Part shown: positions 13,070 through 24,500 of the stretch, one piece after another
Layout: every line of letters starts with the position of its first letter
Numbering within the stretch: the stretch's first letter is position 1
Assembly: GCA_037957365.1 (NCBI GenBank)
Contig: JARHVA010001175.1
Location: 3,415,001-3,479,000 of the forward strand
Length of the DNA stretch: 64,000 bases
DNA from: Torreya grandis
Taxonomy: Eukaryota; Streptophyta; Pinopsida; Cupressales; Taxaceae
Reading direction: 5' to 3'
Position numbers and translations under genes: made by a program
Notes under the pieces: model-generated
Database searches by the model: none
The model's input: the letters and a program-made list of their open reading frames with translations, nothing else
What the model was told of the DNA's origin: nothing

Positions 13070-15131
13070 TAAAAGGGGGGTGAATTAGTGATGGAAGATA
13101 TTTCAAACTTCAATTGAAATACTTTCAAACTCTTAATCAATGAACACAATCATTTATAAATCATATAATATGTTCATAACAATGAATAAGAAAGATGATG
13201 CAAGATCACACACATAAAACAAGATCTACGTAGGAAACCCTCTTCGAGAATAAAACCCACTCACAATCCTACAAACACATGGAATAATTGTCTTATAATA
13301 TGATCATAAACATGAGACATTTTAATGAAGAACCCACTTCACAAGGAGAACCCACCCCTAAGTATGAATAATCACCCACTTGTTCAATATTTTGAGAACC
13401 CACACAACACCTATGAATTTAATAGCTCCAACATTTTAATTGTAGATCGATCTAATTGGAAAAACAATATTTAACACCTCTCTTTCAACACATCACAAAC
13501 ATAAACTTACTCATATAAATGATGCATCTAACACCTATTTTTTTTATCTCTCTAGTATTCTTTTCTCATCCTTAATCTCAGTTTTACTTTAGTCTATACA
13601 CTGAGCACACTCCCTCTGACCTCTTTCCTTCATCTCTATCTTCTACTTTCTCTATCCATTCACATTCCAGTCTAGAAACCATTACCTTGATCTCCAATAT
13701 TTATAGAGTCTTCATGAATATCAACTTCTAGGTTGGCCATAATACTTGCCTTAACCCTTAAGACATCTATCATGTTAATATAAAGCTAAATACCATCCTC
13801 ACAAGTCATCCATAACATTTATGGGTTACCCTTAAGAAACTACACCTTTAAATTAGGCCTTAGTAACCATTATAAGTCTCATGGAGACCTATTCAACCAT
13901 TTAGTACTTCATAAATCAAATTAAGAACATAAGATCACTTTAAAATACTTGGGTCCACTCCATAATACCTATAAGACATCTTCAAGTTATTGCTCCTACC
14001 AAAACACCCTTCTACTAAGACACAAATTATTTAAATAATATTATGTACATAGAATCACTATGAATGAACACACAATAAAATTTAGATCTCAATAAATTAT
14101 ATTGAAAAAAAATTAGACCTTATAACTAGTGTCACTATATACACCTTAGAGTCCTTTACAACTTTAAATTTTAATGCATCAATAAATTTGTCCTATATCA
14201 GAAGTTATATCTCAAAAACTAAGCATTAGTTTTCCTTCATAAATTTGAATATTTAAATTTGAACGGTCACTGAGAAAATGTTAAACATCAAGCACTTTAA
14301 CCTCGTCTCATGCTCCCTAGAAACTTTGGATATACACATCATCAATCTCTTTAGAGTATATTAGACTTTACCTTGCAACACTCATCATTAATCTTAGATT
14401 AGAGCTCCTATGATTTTGCCATTTGATAGCTCTACATGCCTTCTACACATTTGACTATTTGACTTGACCTACACCATTGATCTCTATCTATATGAATACC
14501 CATAAACCATTGATCTTATATCATCTTAATGAGATAGAGAAACTTATCACAATCATGTTTAATCTTAGAAACCTTTGGCAATTTGACTTCATGAACACTA
14601 TTGGATCAAAATATAGATGATGAACACTCACCATTAGATCTACTAACTAGTGACCTCAAACTTCAATGTAGTTAAACTTGATGATCTATGGCCCATCATA
14701 ATCTACAAGAGTAAATTTGAAGGTTTATAACTTAAGCTAGAAAACACTTCAAGAGTCCAAATATTTAGGGTACCTTTTTGGCACTATAGACAACATCTCC
14801 ATGAAATCTTTTGATCTCAATTGACTTCTTGATTACCTAAAATAAATACACAAACCGGTTGGTTCCCTCATGTCTACATGATGTATAGTGATGGTCTAGA
14901 TTATATTAATCTATAAGATGAATGTTTCTCATTCCAAATGATCAAATGATATGCCAAATATTCACTAAGACATATATGGATGCCTCAAAACTTCTTCTTT
15001 TCCCTTATAAACTTGAATATGTGATATATATTCACCAAACTATCAATTTGATCACTTTATCATTAATGAAGTAGTACCACATGCTCTTTTTGAAATCAAT
15101 GACTATGATCAATAATTATTTCTAGCCTTAT
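13070..15131 (-). repeat. 5' LTR of nested copia element
   Basis: It is homologous to 6554-8620 over its whole length. Its left edge (TAAAAGGGGGG) has lost the TGAGAG terminus. Its right edge is degraded: clear identity ends near 15104, and a weaker match (ending CTAGCC) carries on to about 15131, where the element A integrase frame resumes. Confidence 0.82.
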
Positions 15132-16115
15132 ATCTTTAAAGATGCTCAAAATCATGTGAGATAATTCCACTCATGTCAAATATTTAATGATAAAGAGCCC
15201 AAGGAAGCCATGCCATTAGAGCCAGTGATGATGGATAAACCCTTTGCCTAATGGGGAATAGATTTTATGGGCATCATCAAAGCCAATTCCTCTGATAGTC
15301 ACAAGTATATTTTGAATGATACTAACTATTGTACTAGATGGACTAAAGTAGTGGAAACCAAGTAGTGTATGGTTGAAGAGGTGATCAATTTTTTAGAAGA
15401 GAACATATGCACAAATTTTGGGACACTATTATCTTTAGTCTATAATAATGGATCTAACTTTGTATCTATTAAGATGACTGAGTGGCATCTGACAACAACA
15501 TTGTCCTCAATTTCTCATCCAATCATTATCCTCATTGTAATGGAGTGCTAGAATAAAAAAATAAGAACTTGATGAAGGTAATAAAGAAGTTTTTAGATGA
15601 TAAACCAAGAACATGGAATAAGCTACTTAAGTATGCCCTTTGGGTAGATAGAACTAGAGTTAAACAAGCTCTCAAGGCATCACCATTCTTATTGGTATAT
15701 GGTCAAGAACCTATATTCTCCATAACACTCAAGTTTATAACCTATAGGTTCATGTAAGAGTACATGTAAGATGATCAAAAATTTACTAGATCAAGGTTTC
15801 TAGACATCATATAGATAGAAGATGCAAGAGAGGAATCTTTTACCAATTTTAGTAGGCACCTAACCATAGTCAATAGGTGGTTTGAAAAATAGTCAAAGAT
15901 AAAGGTATTTAGATAAAGATACCTAGTTATTCTCTAGGAAAAAAGCCTCAGCACCAAAAGGAAAGCATGATAAGTTCACACCTTTGTGGATTGGCCCATA
16001 TAAAATTGTTGAGATCTTAGGGGATAACACCTTCAAACTAAAGGAATTGCAAGGAGAAAATTTTACATTACCAACCAATGGTCAATACCTCAATTACTAT
16101 TTATCTACTTACCCA
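15132..16115 (+). pseudogene. Element A integrase core and C-terminal part (degenerate)
   Basis: The reading resumes with YIFKDAQNHVR, the rest of the zinc-domain region, followed by a core with WGIDFMGII (first Asp; about 15255-15280) and YNNGSNFVS (second catalytic position, Asp replaced by Asn). The frames 15369-15551 and 15569-15757 cover the core and the ALWVDRTRVKQALKASPFLL segment typical of plant gypsy integrases. A tail to about 16110 includes WPI and LQGENF-like readings. Several stops and the Asn substitution make it inactive. Together with 6332-6553 it forms one original gene. Confidence 0.85.
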
Positions 16116-17586
16116 CTTGGAATCTTCATGGAATGAATTTTAAGAATAGTTAGAGTTAGTGTAGGTAGTATTTAGATTAGTTTCCTTCTTGTTCTTTCTT
16201 TCTTGTCCTTTATTTTTGCATAGTATCTGTATATATTTATTTGCTTGTTTCCTTTAATTTTTGCTTGGTGTGTTTTCTTTCCCTCCTTTATTCCTTGCTT
16301 TTAATTAGTCTATTTTAGATATCCCTTAGCTAAAGATTCATATTATTTCTCAAAGAAAACTCAATATTTTATGAATGCAAGTATGTTTTATCAGCATTGG
16401 TTGATCATGGATTATTGAGATATGAGATTAATGTTATAGTTTAGAGAAGCTAGTAAAGACTAAAAAATAGGTTAATTATTCCTTGATATTACAAACCTTA
16501 TTTTGATCTAAGTTATGTTCTAATAAGGATTGCACATATAGGTTGAAAGATTGGATTATCAGGATATAGTCATGCTTGCACTTAAAAAATATTAAGTACT
16601 TTAGACAAAGTTTACAGCCAAGGGTGATTGTCTAAAGATAAAACATGTGACCACATCCCAAAACTTGGCCGATCTAGTTCCCAAACTTTGATAGAAAGTC
16701 AAAATATCTAAAAATACAAAAAAATAAGAGCTTATTACACAAAATAAAAGGTTTTCTAGATAGAGGTGATTCTAGTAATATCCATTAGGGCTATGGAGGC
16801 TTGGTTGGGAGTGGAGCAATGCCTTATGTGGAGCCAAAGGTATCTTTATCAAGGTTATGGATGTTTGGCTAGAATAAGAGTAATGGCCAATCCTTCCCTA
16901 ATAAAAATCATGATTCTTAATGAACATCTAAATATGATGAAAGTCAATGTTAATGGTTAAAGCCATGAATCTGAAAGTTGTTCTCTAAATCTTATAGCAA
17001 TTAGTAAGTGAAATCAAATCACACACACAACATGGTTATGTCTTAACGTTTGATCCTAATTCTACATGTGAAAGATTTTTTCTAACCATAAATTGATCTT
17101 AATAATTGTGCCTAATCATGTGGAATAAGTAGACTAATTATTTGTCTAATATAGAGTCTCTAAATTATAAAATATTACTATGTTTCCCTTAGAAGTCATG
17201 ATTTGTTGAGGTGAACATACCCACTTTTCTAAAAAATGGGGACCTTTATTTTAAATTATGTAAATTTGTACTTTAAAGTTGAAAATTCACTTGATCAAAG
17301 TAACACTAGCATGTTTTCACATTGTTTTGATTTGAAGATCATTCACACCTAATTTGGTTGGCATATTTGTTCATAATTATTATTTAATCTTGCTTAAATT
17401 TAATAACATTAGATCTTTATATTTCATGTTGTAGCTCCAATGGAGTCTATTTGGCATGGGCAATGCCTAGGTTTCATGATTTTTTGCCTTTTACTATCCT
17501 TTGGTCTATTGAAAATTAAATTGAAATCATCTTGAAACCCTCATTCAAATTACCCTAGCTCAGGTCCCTTTAAATAAAATTCAAAT
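16116..17586 (+). other. 3' non-coding region of element A
   Basis: It begins with a pyrimidine-rich stretch (about 16180-16310) and continues as A+T-rich DNA up to the polypurine tract. No protein domain was recognised; the short open frame at 16766-16960 has no family features. A similar pyrimidine-rich stretch follows integrase in element D. Confidence 0.5.
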
Positions 17587-17589
17587 TTT

Positions 17590-17603
17590 GGGAGGGGGGG
17601 ATA
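17590..17603 (+). promoter_or_regulatory. Polypurine tract of element A
   Basis: It reads GGGAGGGGGGGATA and is followed within a few bases by TGTGGGAATG, the proposed LTR start at 17609. It matches the position of the plus-strand primer at an LTR retrotransposon's 3' end. Confidence 0.75.
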
Positions 17604-17608
17604 ATTTA

Positions 17609-20600
17609 TGTGGGAATGATTAATTAAGTCTTAAACCTAGTTTATTTTTTATCGTAAGGTTTCATCATGTTTATCAACATGATCAAACCTTGTCTAAAAT
17701 TTTTATGTTGTGTCCCTTTATGTCTTGAGCCCCCCTTTTTTTCTTTTATTTCCACATGGTCTAACTAAACAAGGATCCCTTTTACTATAGACTTATCCTA
17801 AAAGCCCTAACCAAAAGTTTGTTGTATTTATTAATACAACAAACCTTAGGCTAAATATATATGTTGTGTATATTATTATTTATGAGGTCCCCTTTATTAT
17901 GTCTCAAAAACTAGCTTAAATAATTTATTCTCAGGTCTTACCCATGTTTATTAACATGAAATAAAACCATACTCCAAAAAATTTATGTTAAGTTCTTTAT
18001 TTTATTGACCCTAACTTAAATATCATTTTCGTCTATAAGATTAATGGTCTACACTTGCTCAGGTGATCAATATCCAATGGTGCAAGATTAAAGAAAAATA
18101 TCCAACCCTAAGCTAAAGTTTTATCATCTTTCAAAGATTAATAGTATGCATTTTGTTGAGCAGGATTGATATAACAATGTGTATTGAGTCAAAACTTCAA
18201 TAGAGCCTTGAGACAAGTGAGAAGGTGACAAGTGTCATAATCTTAGCTAAATAACACTCAACAACCAATTGCATTCAACCTTGTGGATCAAGATCCAATG
18301 GAGCACATTTTCTTAGATGAATATGATCGAATGGTGTATAAAAAATGTTAAAAAGTTAAAAGCCTTAAGGAAGAATGTAGAGATGACATGTGGCATAGTT
18401 TTAAGTCACAAATTAAAGCTTGATCATATTTAAAATATCAATGGTATGTAGATGAGTGTACACATTCAAATCAATAGTATATGGATTAGGAGGCATAATT
18501 AACAAGATCAAGATCAATAGAGTGTGTTGATCCATGGAAATAAGATCAATGGTGAAAGTTTAACATTTCCATTTCAATAAAGCTCAAAGAAAATGTGGAA
18601 GTGTCAAGTGTCATAACCACAAGGAATGTATCTAGTAGCTAATAGCATTCAATTTCTTAGATCAAAATTGATGGTTCACATTGATTTGTGTAGGGATGAT
18701 GCAATAGTGTGAGATCAAATTGGTTTTTTCAAAAGAAAATAGTCACTTTTAAAATATTAATTAGCAAAGTGTGACAAAATTGACACAAGGATACCATAGT
18801 GATGCCACATTGGAGCCATGTAATTATAATATGCTAGGATTTTACAGACCCAATAAATACAAGGGTATAAGTATATAATCCAATTTAGATCTCATGTAAG
18901 TTCAAATAGATACCACTATTAAAGCATTGTAAAAACCTTCAAGAAAGAAATGGTAAGTATAGAAGCCCTAATTTAACCATGTGATCATTATAATCAAGCT
19001 AAGGAATTTTAATGATCACTTATGCAAGGATAATTTAATCCATAGTTGAATTCTAGACCACTAGTAAGCAATCCATAGAATCCCTCAGCTATGGTATCCT
19101 GAAAATATGTTTCAAAGGAAGATATAGGGATATATTTAACTTTAGATATAGAAGAGAGGGTTTTCAAAGACACAATTTGATTCCATAGCTCTAAATATAG
19201 GGGGTGAAGATTGATTGAGATTTTTTTAGACCATTGACAACCAACAACCCATCATAAGAGAAGAAATGTCTACATGGAGGATCTACTACAATGTTCAAGG
19301 ACATATTACAATAGAAAAAAAGTTTGAAAGAATAGTTACGGGTCAAGTTAGATAATGGAAAGTTAAAATCTATCAAGTAAAAAACTTGATCAAAGCCTTA
19401 GCCAAGAATCAAGTCCCTGAATTCAAGATAGTTAGCCTATCCCATTTAAATATGGCTATGGATATATTGGTAGGCAAAATCAAAGCCTTGAGTAGATATT
19501 CCAAGTAGATGGAGGACATTTATAAGGATCTCAAGTATAAATAAGATAGAATATGGCACATATTGGATAAATTGATTAAAGAGCTTACCATACTTAGCCC
19601 TTTGGGTTTAATAATTGATGAGAAGTTCAATCACAAAACTACTCAATTCATGACATGAGCATCAAATAAACTTTGGAAAGGGATGAGAGGGATCTCAAGA
19701 GCCTAGAGAATCAAGGAAAGGAACTACTCATGGACTTATTGTTGATCTCTAGCTGATCAATGAACAACATTATAGAACTAAGATCTTGCAGGGAAGGCAA
19801 CAACACCAGGTTCCCTAAATTAGTTGGATTAGGAATATTATTTTACAACTATCATTGTATACTTTAAAATGGAATATTATTTTTTTAAAGGCTTAAACAA
19901 ATGTTAAAGTAAATTTCCTATAGGTTAGTATATTAGAAAAAGCCATTTGTTATAGAATGCAACAGGAAGGACAACAATCCTAAACACATGTACAAATGCA
20001 ATTTATCATTAATGACTGACATACCTCATGAATTATCTATATAAAGAGGTATTTCTAGTTGTAAAAAGGGAGAGAGATTTTAGAGATAAAAAACTATTTG
20101 TAAATTTTGAGCAAATTAATATAGGCCAGGAATTCTATAAAGTTTGTCCACATTTTACTTGTGTGAATTATTATCATGGTTTATCTCTCATTTATTTGAT
20201 CTTATCTTCAAATTTGAAGGGTTATTGTGAGTTCTATATGTGCATATTTAAATGCAGAGTTGTTAATTTGGGCTAATGCTAGATTAGTTGAAAGTTCTAA
20301 GGTTTACTTTGCTTCCTTTATTCTTCTTGCATCTAGGCTAATTTTATTTTCTTGTAGGGGTCAAATTTTGAAAGTAAATCTTATCCTTATTTGCATCTTT
20401 CCATACCTTCCTTAGATGTTTGCCTGATGTGTGATAATATTTTAGCTTATGATACTTCTTGTTGCACATTGGTTATGTGAATGTTCAAGTGAAATTGGAA
20501 TTTTGTCATAATGTTTGAAATAAAGATCAACAACACCTCTCTTTTTTACCCCACCCTACCTTTTTCTCCCCTTTTTATCAATTCACCTTAGATCAATTTC

Positions 20601-20886
20601 ATAGTGAATATTCATCTTAGTTTAGCTTTAGACTTAGTTTTGAGCATAATTCACTTTAAATAGCATAGATCATCTCCAAAATCAAATATCAACTATTAAG
20701 CCATGATGACTCCCAACCACCAACTAATATAAATTTGTTAAATAGTCAACCTATTCTACCTCTATTCCACCAAGGATAATAGGATTATCACAACTAGTAA
20801 CTCATACAATGGACTCTTTAGTTTAGAAATGAGATGTGTTTCTTGAACACTATATGAACCTATTGATACATTTTGGTGCATCAACA
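17609..20886 (+). repeat. 3' LTR of element A
   Basis: Full-length LTR of about 3.28 kb, starting TGTGGG and ending CATCAACA. From 18290 it matches window bases 1-2596. The short + strand frames near 20028-20415 have counterparts in the left LTR but no domain, so they are treated as LTR sequence. Confidence 0.88.
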
Positions 20887-21186
20887 AACAATACATGTGT
20901 TATATTTAAAATATGGTGCCAATTGATAAAAATAATGGGTAGATATAAAAAATAAGAGAAAATCTAAAAAAATAAAAATGTTTTCTTAACACCTAAAAAC
21001 TATCTACTTTTATATGATCCTAATGTTTCTTTTAGTTCATGAAAGGGAATTAAAGAAATAAATATATTGAAAAAATATAGAATCTGGAGGTAAATAACTA
21101 CAAGTATAAAATATTTAAATTATACTATATATACCTAAAAAATATTTTCATTTATCCATTTTATATTTTTATAAACATGAATGTAA
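20887..21186. other. Spacer between element A and element C
   Basis: Very A+T-rich 300 bp with no frame, repeat array or element edge recognised. It is the only DNA between the two element groups and may be the older target into which both inserted. Confidence 0.5.
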
Positions 21187-21471
21187 TGAGATTACTTATG
21201 TTCACAATAAGGGAATATATCAAATACTTAAGACTAGAATAATTAGATCCATAATAATAATATTTAAAAAATAAGTAGAATACTAAATAATAATGACTAA
21301 GATGCTTCAATAGGGAAACTTCCATAATAATGTAATAATATTAGAATTAAAAATGTGATGATAAAAGACTAACCATTACCTCTCATATATACTCTAATTA
21401 GCCTTAGTTATTCCATAGGATGACCATACTAAGAACATAGAAAAATGAAACGAGATAATGTTAAAGGTATT
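21187..21471 (-). repeat. 3' LTR of element C, first part
   Basis: Aligns with 43175-43460; shared landmarks are the ACAATAAGGGAA segment, AAACTTCCA...AATAATG, and GTTATTCCATAGG. The match stops at GGTAT, where element B begins, and resumes at 38372. Confidence 0.82.
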
Positions 21472-22866
21472 TATTTCATGTAAATTTTCACTTTAAGTTC
21501 TAGGGAAGAGAGAAAATAAATTTGATATGGGTGTGGTTGAAAAATCTATTTATTTATTCATGTGTTGAACAAAATATTATGAAGAGATCCTCTTTGACTT
21601 GGGAGGAAGACCTGTAGATAGGAAATCACTAAAGCAAATTTGTTTATTAGATAGATAGTTGAGTGGATTGCCTAGTGATAGCTATATCTCAAAATCAATG
21701 ACTTCCTTAGGGGTTTTCAGTCCTCACATTTTAAATGATTAAGTTCATAAAAATGGAAAGAAGGTACTTGCATCAATAATCAAAAGTTACTAAAATCAAA
21801 CACAAGAATGCTTGATTGGGAAAATAGACTAGAAAAGATCAAATTAGTGATAAAATAATTAATACTAGTGTTAAGGGGTTGGGGTATGCTTCAAAAAATT
21901 TGAAAGAGGTCCGTGAGTGATAAAAATCATAGAAAATAAAGTTTGGTTGAGGGTAAGTGGGTGAAAATAACTTACTAGTTTTCACTACCATAGTGACCAT
22001 CAGTAGTTAAGGTGATTGTTAGTGGTTAATGTGACCATCAGTGATAAATATGATCATTGATGGTTGCGCAAACCATTAGTGGTTGAGTCAACCATCGATG
22101 GTTATGATGTGAAGATCTAGGTTATTATTTGCCAAATCATGAGGTCCAAAAGATGGATTTTATGTGATGGGCAAGGGTTAGACTTATTATGAAATGGAAA
22201 TAAAGTACATGAATATTGGAAAATAAGTACTTATATTACTAGAAGTTGATTGGGTGAGTGGTTGAAGTAGTTAACCTATTGGTGGAATTTGGTTTGATTC
22301 TAGTAGAGTAATGATAATCAAGAAATTAGTTGAGAGGTGATGACAAGTCAGCTCTTAATGAGATTACTAATGATTCTTGATAATGATGATGATGTTGATT
22401 GAATTTCAAAATAAAAATCCTAAATCTTTGAGCTCTTGATTATTATTGTAAATAGATTTGACCTCCCAAGCCTCTTTCTCTTATAGGCACAAACAAGAGG
22501 TGGAAGTGAAGGTATAACTAGGCCATCTAAATATAAATTATCCATGTAAAGGCTCACAACAAGATTTACATAATATATTTTTAGAAAATAAAAATGGGTG
22601 GGTTGCATGTAATTTCCTAAGGAGGTGGACCCTACCCATCGATGGTCAGGGTTTCTCATGGTGACCGTCAATGGTCACCCTAACTATTGATGATTGGGTT
22701 CTATAAGAAAGTGGTCCTAAAGGTCAGGTTAAGTTAGCTTGTCAATTTGACTATGGGTGGGCTTGGTTAGGAAAAATTAGTGTAAATTGGTCCTAAAAGG
22801 GTCCTAAGTAGGTTTGTGGGTTTTTGACATTCAGAAGCATAGGTGTACAGATTTTCAATGTCTATA
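21472..22866 (-). repeat. 3' LTR of element B
   Basis: Pairs with 37015-38371: shared landmarks include TTTCATGTAAATTTTCAC at the left edge, GACCTGTAGATAG, GGGGTTGGGGTATGCTT, and GTGTCTATA or TGTCTATA at the right edge. It contains the 19-bp tandem array (21995-22108) and a further palindrome cluster near 22634-22697. Confidence 0.88.
21995..22108. repeat. Tandem array of six 19-bp palindromic units in element B 3' LTR
   Basis: Six consecutive 19-bp units follow the pattern GACCATCRATGGTTNNNNN. The units start at 21995, 22014, 22033, 22052, 22071 and 22090. The last has the perfect 12-bp palindrome ACCATCGATGGT; the others are degenerate forms. The matching place in the other LTR has four units (37538-37613). 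Confidence 0.85.
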
Positions 22867-22880
22867 TTTTGCCCCTTTTT
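22867..22880 (-). promoter_or_regulatory. Polypurine tract of element B
   Basis: Reads AAAAAGGGGCAAAA on the - strand, directly before the LTR start (TATAGACATTG). The LTR terminus has TA in place of TG in both copies, probably through mutation or a boundary shift of a few bases. Confidence 0.65.
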
Positions 22881-24500
22881 ATTGTGCTACTTGTGTGAAC
22901 AAGCTATGAAACAAAAATAGAGTACAGGTCAAAGGTTTGGTTTCCCCAATAATAAGAAGATGTGTTCCCACTTAAACCAAGATTATATGAGGTGAAACTA
23001 AATTAGGTCAGGGTTTGATAAATGGTAGTTGGTAAGAGAAATGGGTGAATGATAGGTTGGGCATGTGATACACAAAGTTGCACATAAATTTCAATAAAAA
23101 GATGGGATATCCAAGATCACACATAGACTAAGTTGCCAATGTTGGTACCAAGAAGGACAAGTGACAAGTGAACTATGTGACTACCTATAGGCATGGAAGT
23201 TGGGAACACTTGTAAATGCAAGCCTCTTGACCAATTTCTATGTTTTTGATGGGTATCTAATGTAGGAAGTGCTTCTAGTGAAAATACAATTTTTTCAAGT
23301 GTCATGGGTATCTATGGTAGGAAGTGCTCCCAAAAATATATAGGTAGGTTAGTATGTGTGAGGTGGCATAAGATCAAAATGGGTTGAAATGGAAATGGTG
23401 TCACTACAGTAAAAATACTAAGAAAAAAATATGTAAAATCATGCACAAGATGGGTTAAAATAGACCAATGGCAAGGTGATAAGGTGGTAGGGTTGGTTAG
23501 ATAAGGTAATATCCAAAAGTGGGTAAATCTTGGTTTAGTTTTGATAAGAATGGATAATCTAGGTACAAGTGTAAATTTGGGGTATCCTGACCATCAATGG
23601 TCAAGGATCCCAAAAGGTGACCATCAACAATCACCTTAACCATTGACGGTCAAGGAAAATACTAAAAATCTATAGGGTAAAAAGTGAAAACAAAGTTACT
23701 TTTTATCATTTGTAACCATGTGGCTTAGTTGAAATTTCTCTAGTGATTATGATGCTTATAGAGAGATTACTTGTTGATTTGGTGACTACTCATTTATTAG
23801 AGGCATGTGGGTTTGATCTTCATGGGCCCAAGATGCAGGGAGAAAGTGGGTGAGGTTAGGTAGTTATTCATGGGATCTAACCTCAATAGAGATCAATAAA
23901 TAAGGTAGGTAGTGTCTTGAGTTGGGTAGATAGGTGTGAGATTATGTAATTAAATTTGGTTAGGGGGATAAGGTTGTGCTATGAATCATTTGTTTGGGTT
24001 AAAATGCTATAGGTAGGGTTTTGGGGGTTTTGTGATGAAATTTATGTGAACAGATATCAATGGTTGGGTTGGGTAGGTAAATTGAAGTGTGTGAGTGTTA
24101 GGGGTATAAAATGGGGTTGTATTTCATGTTTTTAGAATATAATTTGGTGTTGTAGGGTTTGGGCATTCCAACCGTGGAACACCCATAGTGACCATTGACA
24201 ATTAGGCTTAACCATCAAGGGTCAACACCCATATAAAAAGTGGGTGTCTAATCATTGGTGATCACCATGATCATCGATAGTAACCCATTAAAGAAAAGGT
24301 TTTTAATAAGTGTTAAAATATATGAGGTAAAAATAGATTGGGTTTTGCTAGGTAGCCAAATCTTGTAGGGCTTTAGATGGTATACTTGTTGGGTAAATAG
24401 GTAGTATAAGTTAGGTGGGTTAAAAGCTAGGGTTGACAAGAATAACATTGAGTAATCCAAGTGTTTGATATGATGTAGTCTAGGGAGTAGATTTAGATGT
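22881..24500. other. Element B region upstream of the antisense reading, with palindrome clusters
   Basis: No gag-pol domain is found here. It contains two clusters of the palindromic motif seen in the LTR: 23588-23655 (TGACCATCAATGGTCA has perfect 7-bp arms; AAGGTGA...TCACCTT follows) and 24186-24290 (including GGTGATCACC). For a plus-strand passenger gene this would be promoter and 5' untranslated sequence. Confidence 0.55.

Larger units (their letters stand above)
6554..15131 (-). mobile_element. Ty1/copia LTR retrotransposon nested in element A integrase
   Basis: A pair of direct repeats (6554-8620 and 13070-15131) encloses a copia-order polyprotein on the - strand: gag, protease, integrase, RT-RH. 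A purine tract next to the left LTR and a TGGTATCA primer site near the right LTR confirm the orientation. The host reading breaks after YYW at about 6538 and resumes with YIFKDA at about 15130. Candidate target duplications are ATCAT (6549-6553) and ATCTT (15132-15136), one mismatch. The exact right end is uncertain by about 25 bp. Confidence 0.88.
1..20886 (+). mobile_element. Element A: Tat-like Ty3/gypsy LTR retrotransposon, degenerate, with nested copia insertion
   Basis: Bases 1-2596 repeat as 18290-20886 in the same orientation, and the copy at the right extends back to 17609 next to a purine tract, so these are the two LTRs. Between them, on the + strand, lie gag, protease, archaeal-type RNase H, a remnant of RT-linked RNase H, and integrase. 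The integrase gene is split by a copia element (6554-15131). Without that insert the element would be about 13 kb including the missing part of its left LTR. Most of RT is absent. No target-site duplication can be tested because the left end is outside the window. The reading frames are broken by many stops and shifts, so the copy cannot be active. Confidence 0.9.

Noticed and set aside
15105..15109. ATGAT as the right target duplication of the copia element
   Set aside because: It matches ATCAT at four of five bases, but it would leave about 25 bp of unexplained sequence before the host integrase resumes. The LTR end near 15131 with ATCTT fits the reading better, though the first option is not excluded.
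20028..20415. Overlapping + strand open frames in the 3' LTR of element A
   Set aside because: The equivalent LTR region at about 1730-2060 is broken, and no domain is seen; treated as LTR sequence.
21995..22108. 19-bp repeats considered as a CRISPR-like array
   Set aside because: Units are directly adjacent without spacers, palindromic and inside a plant retrotransposon LTR.
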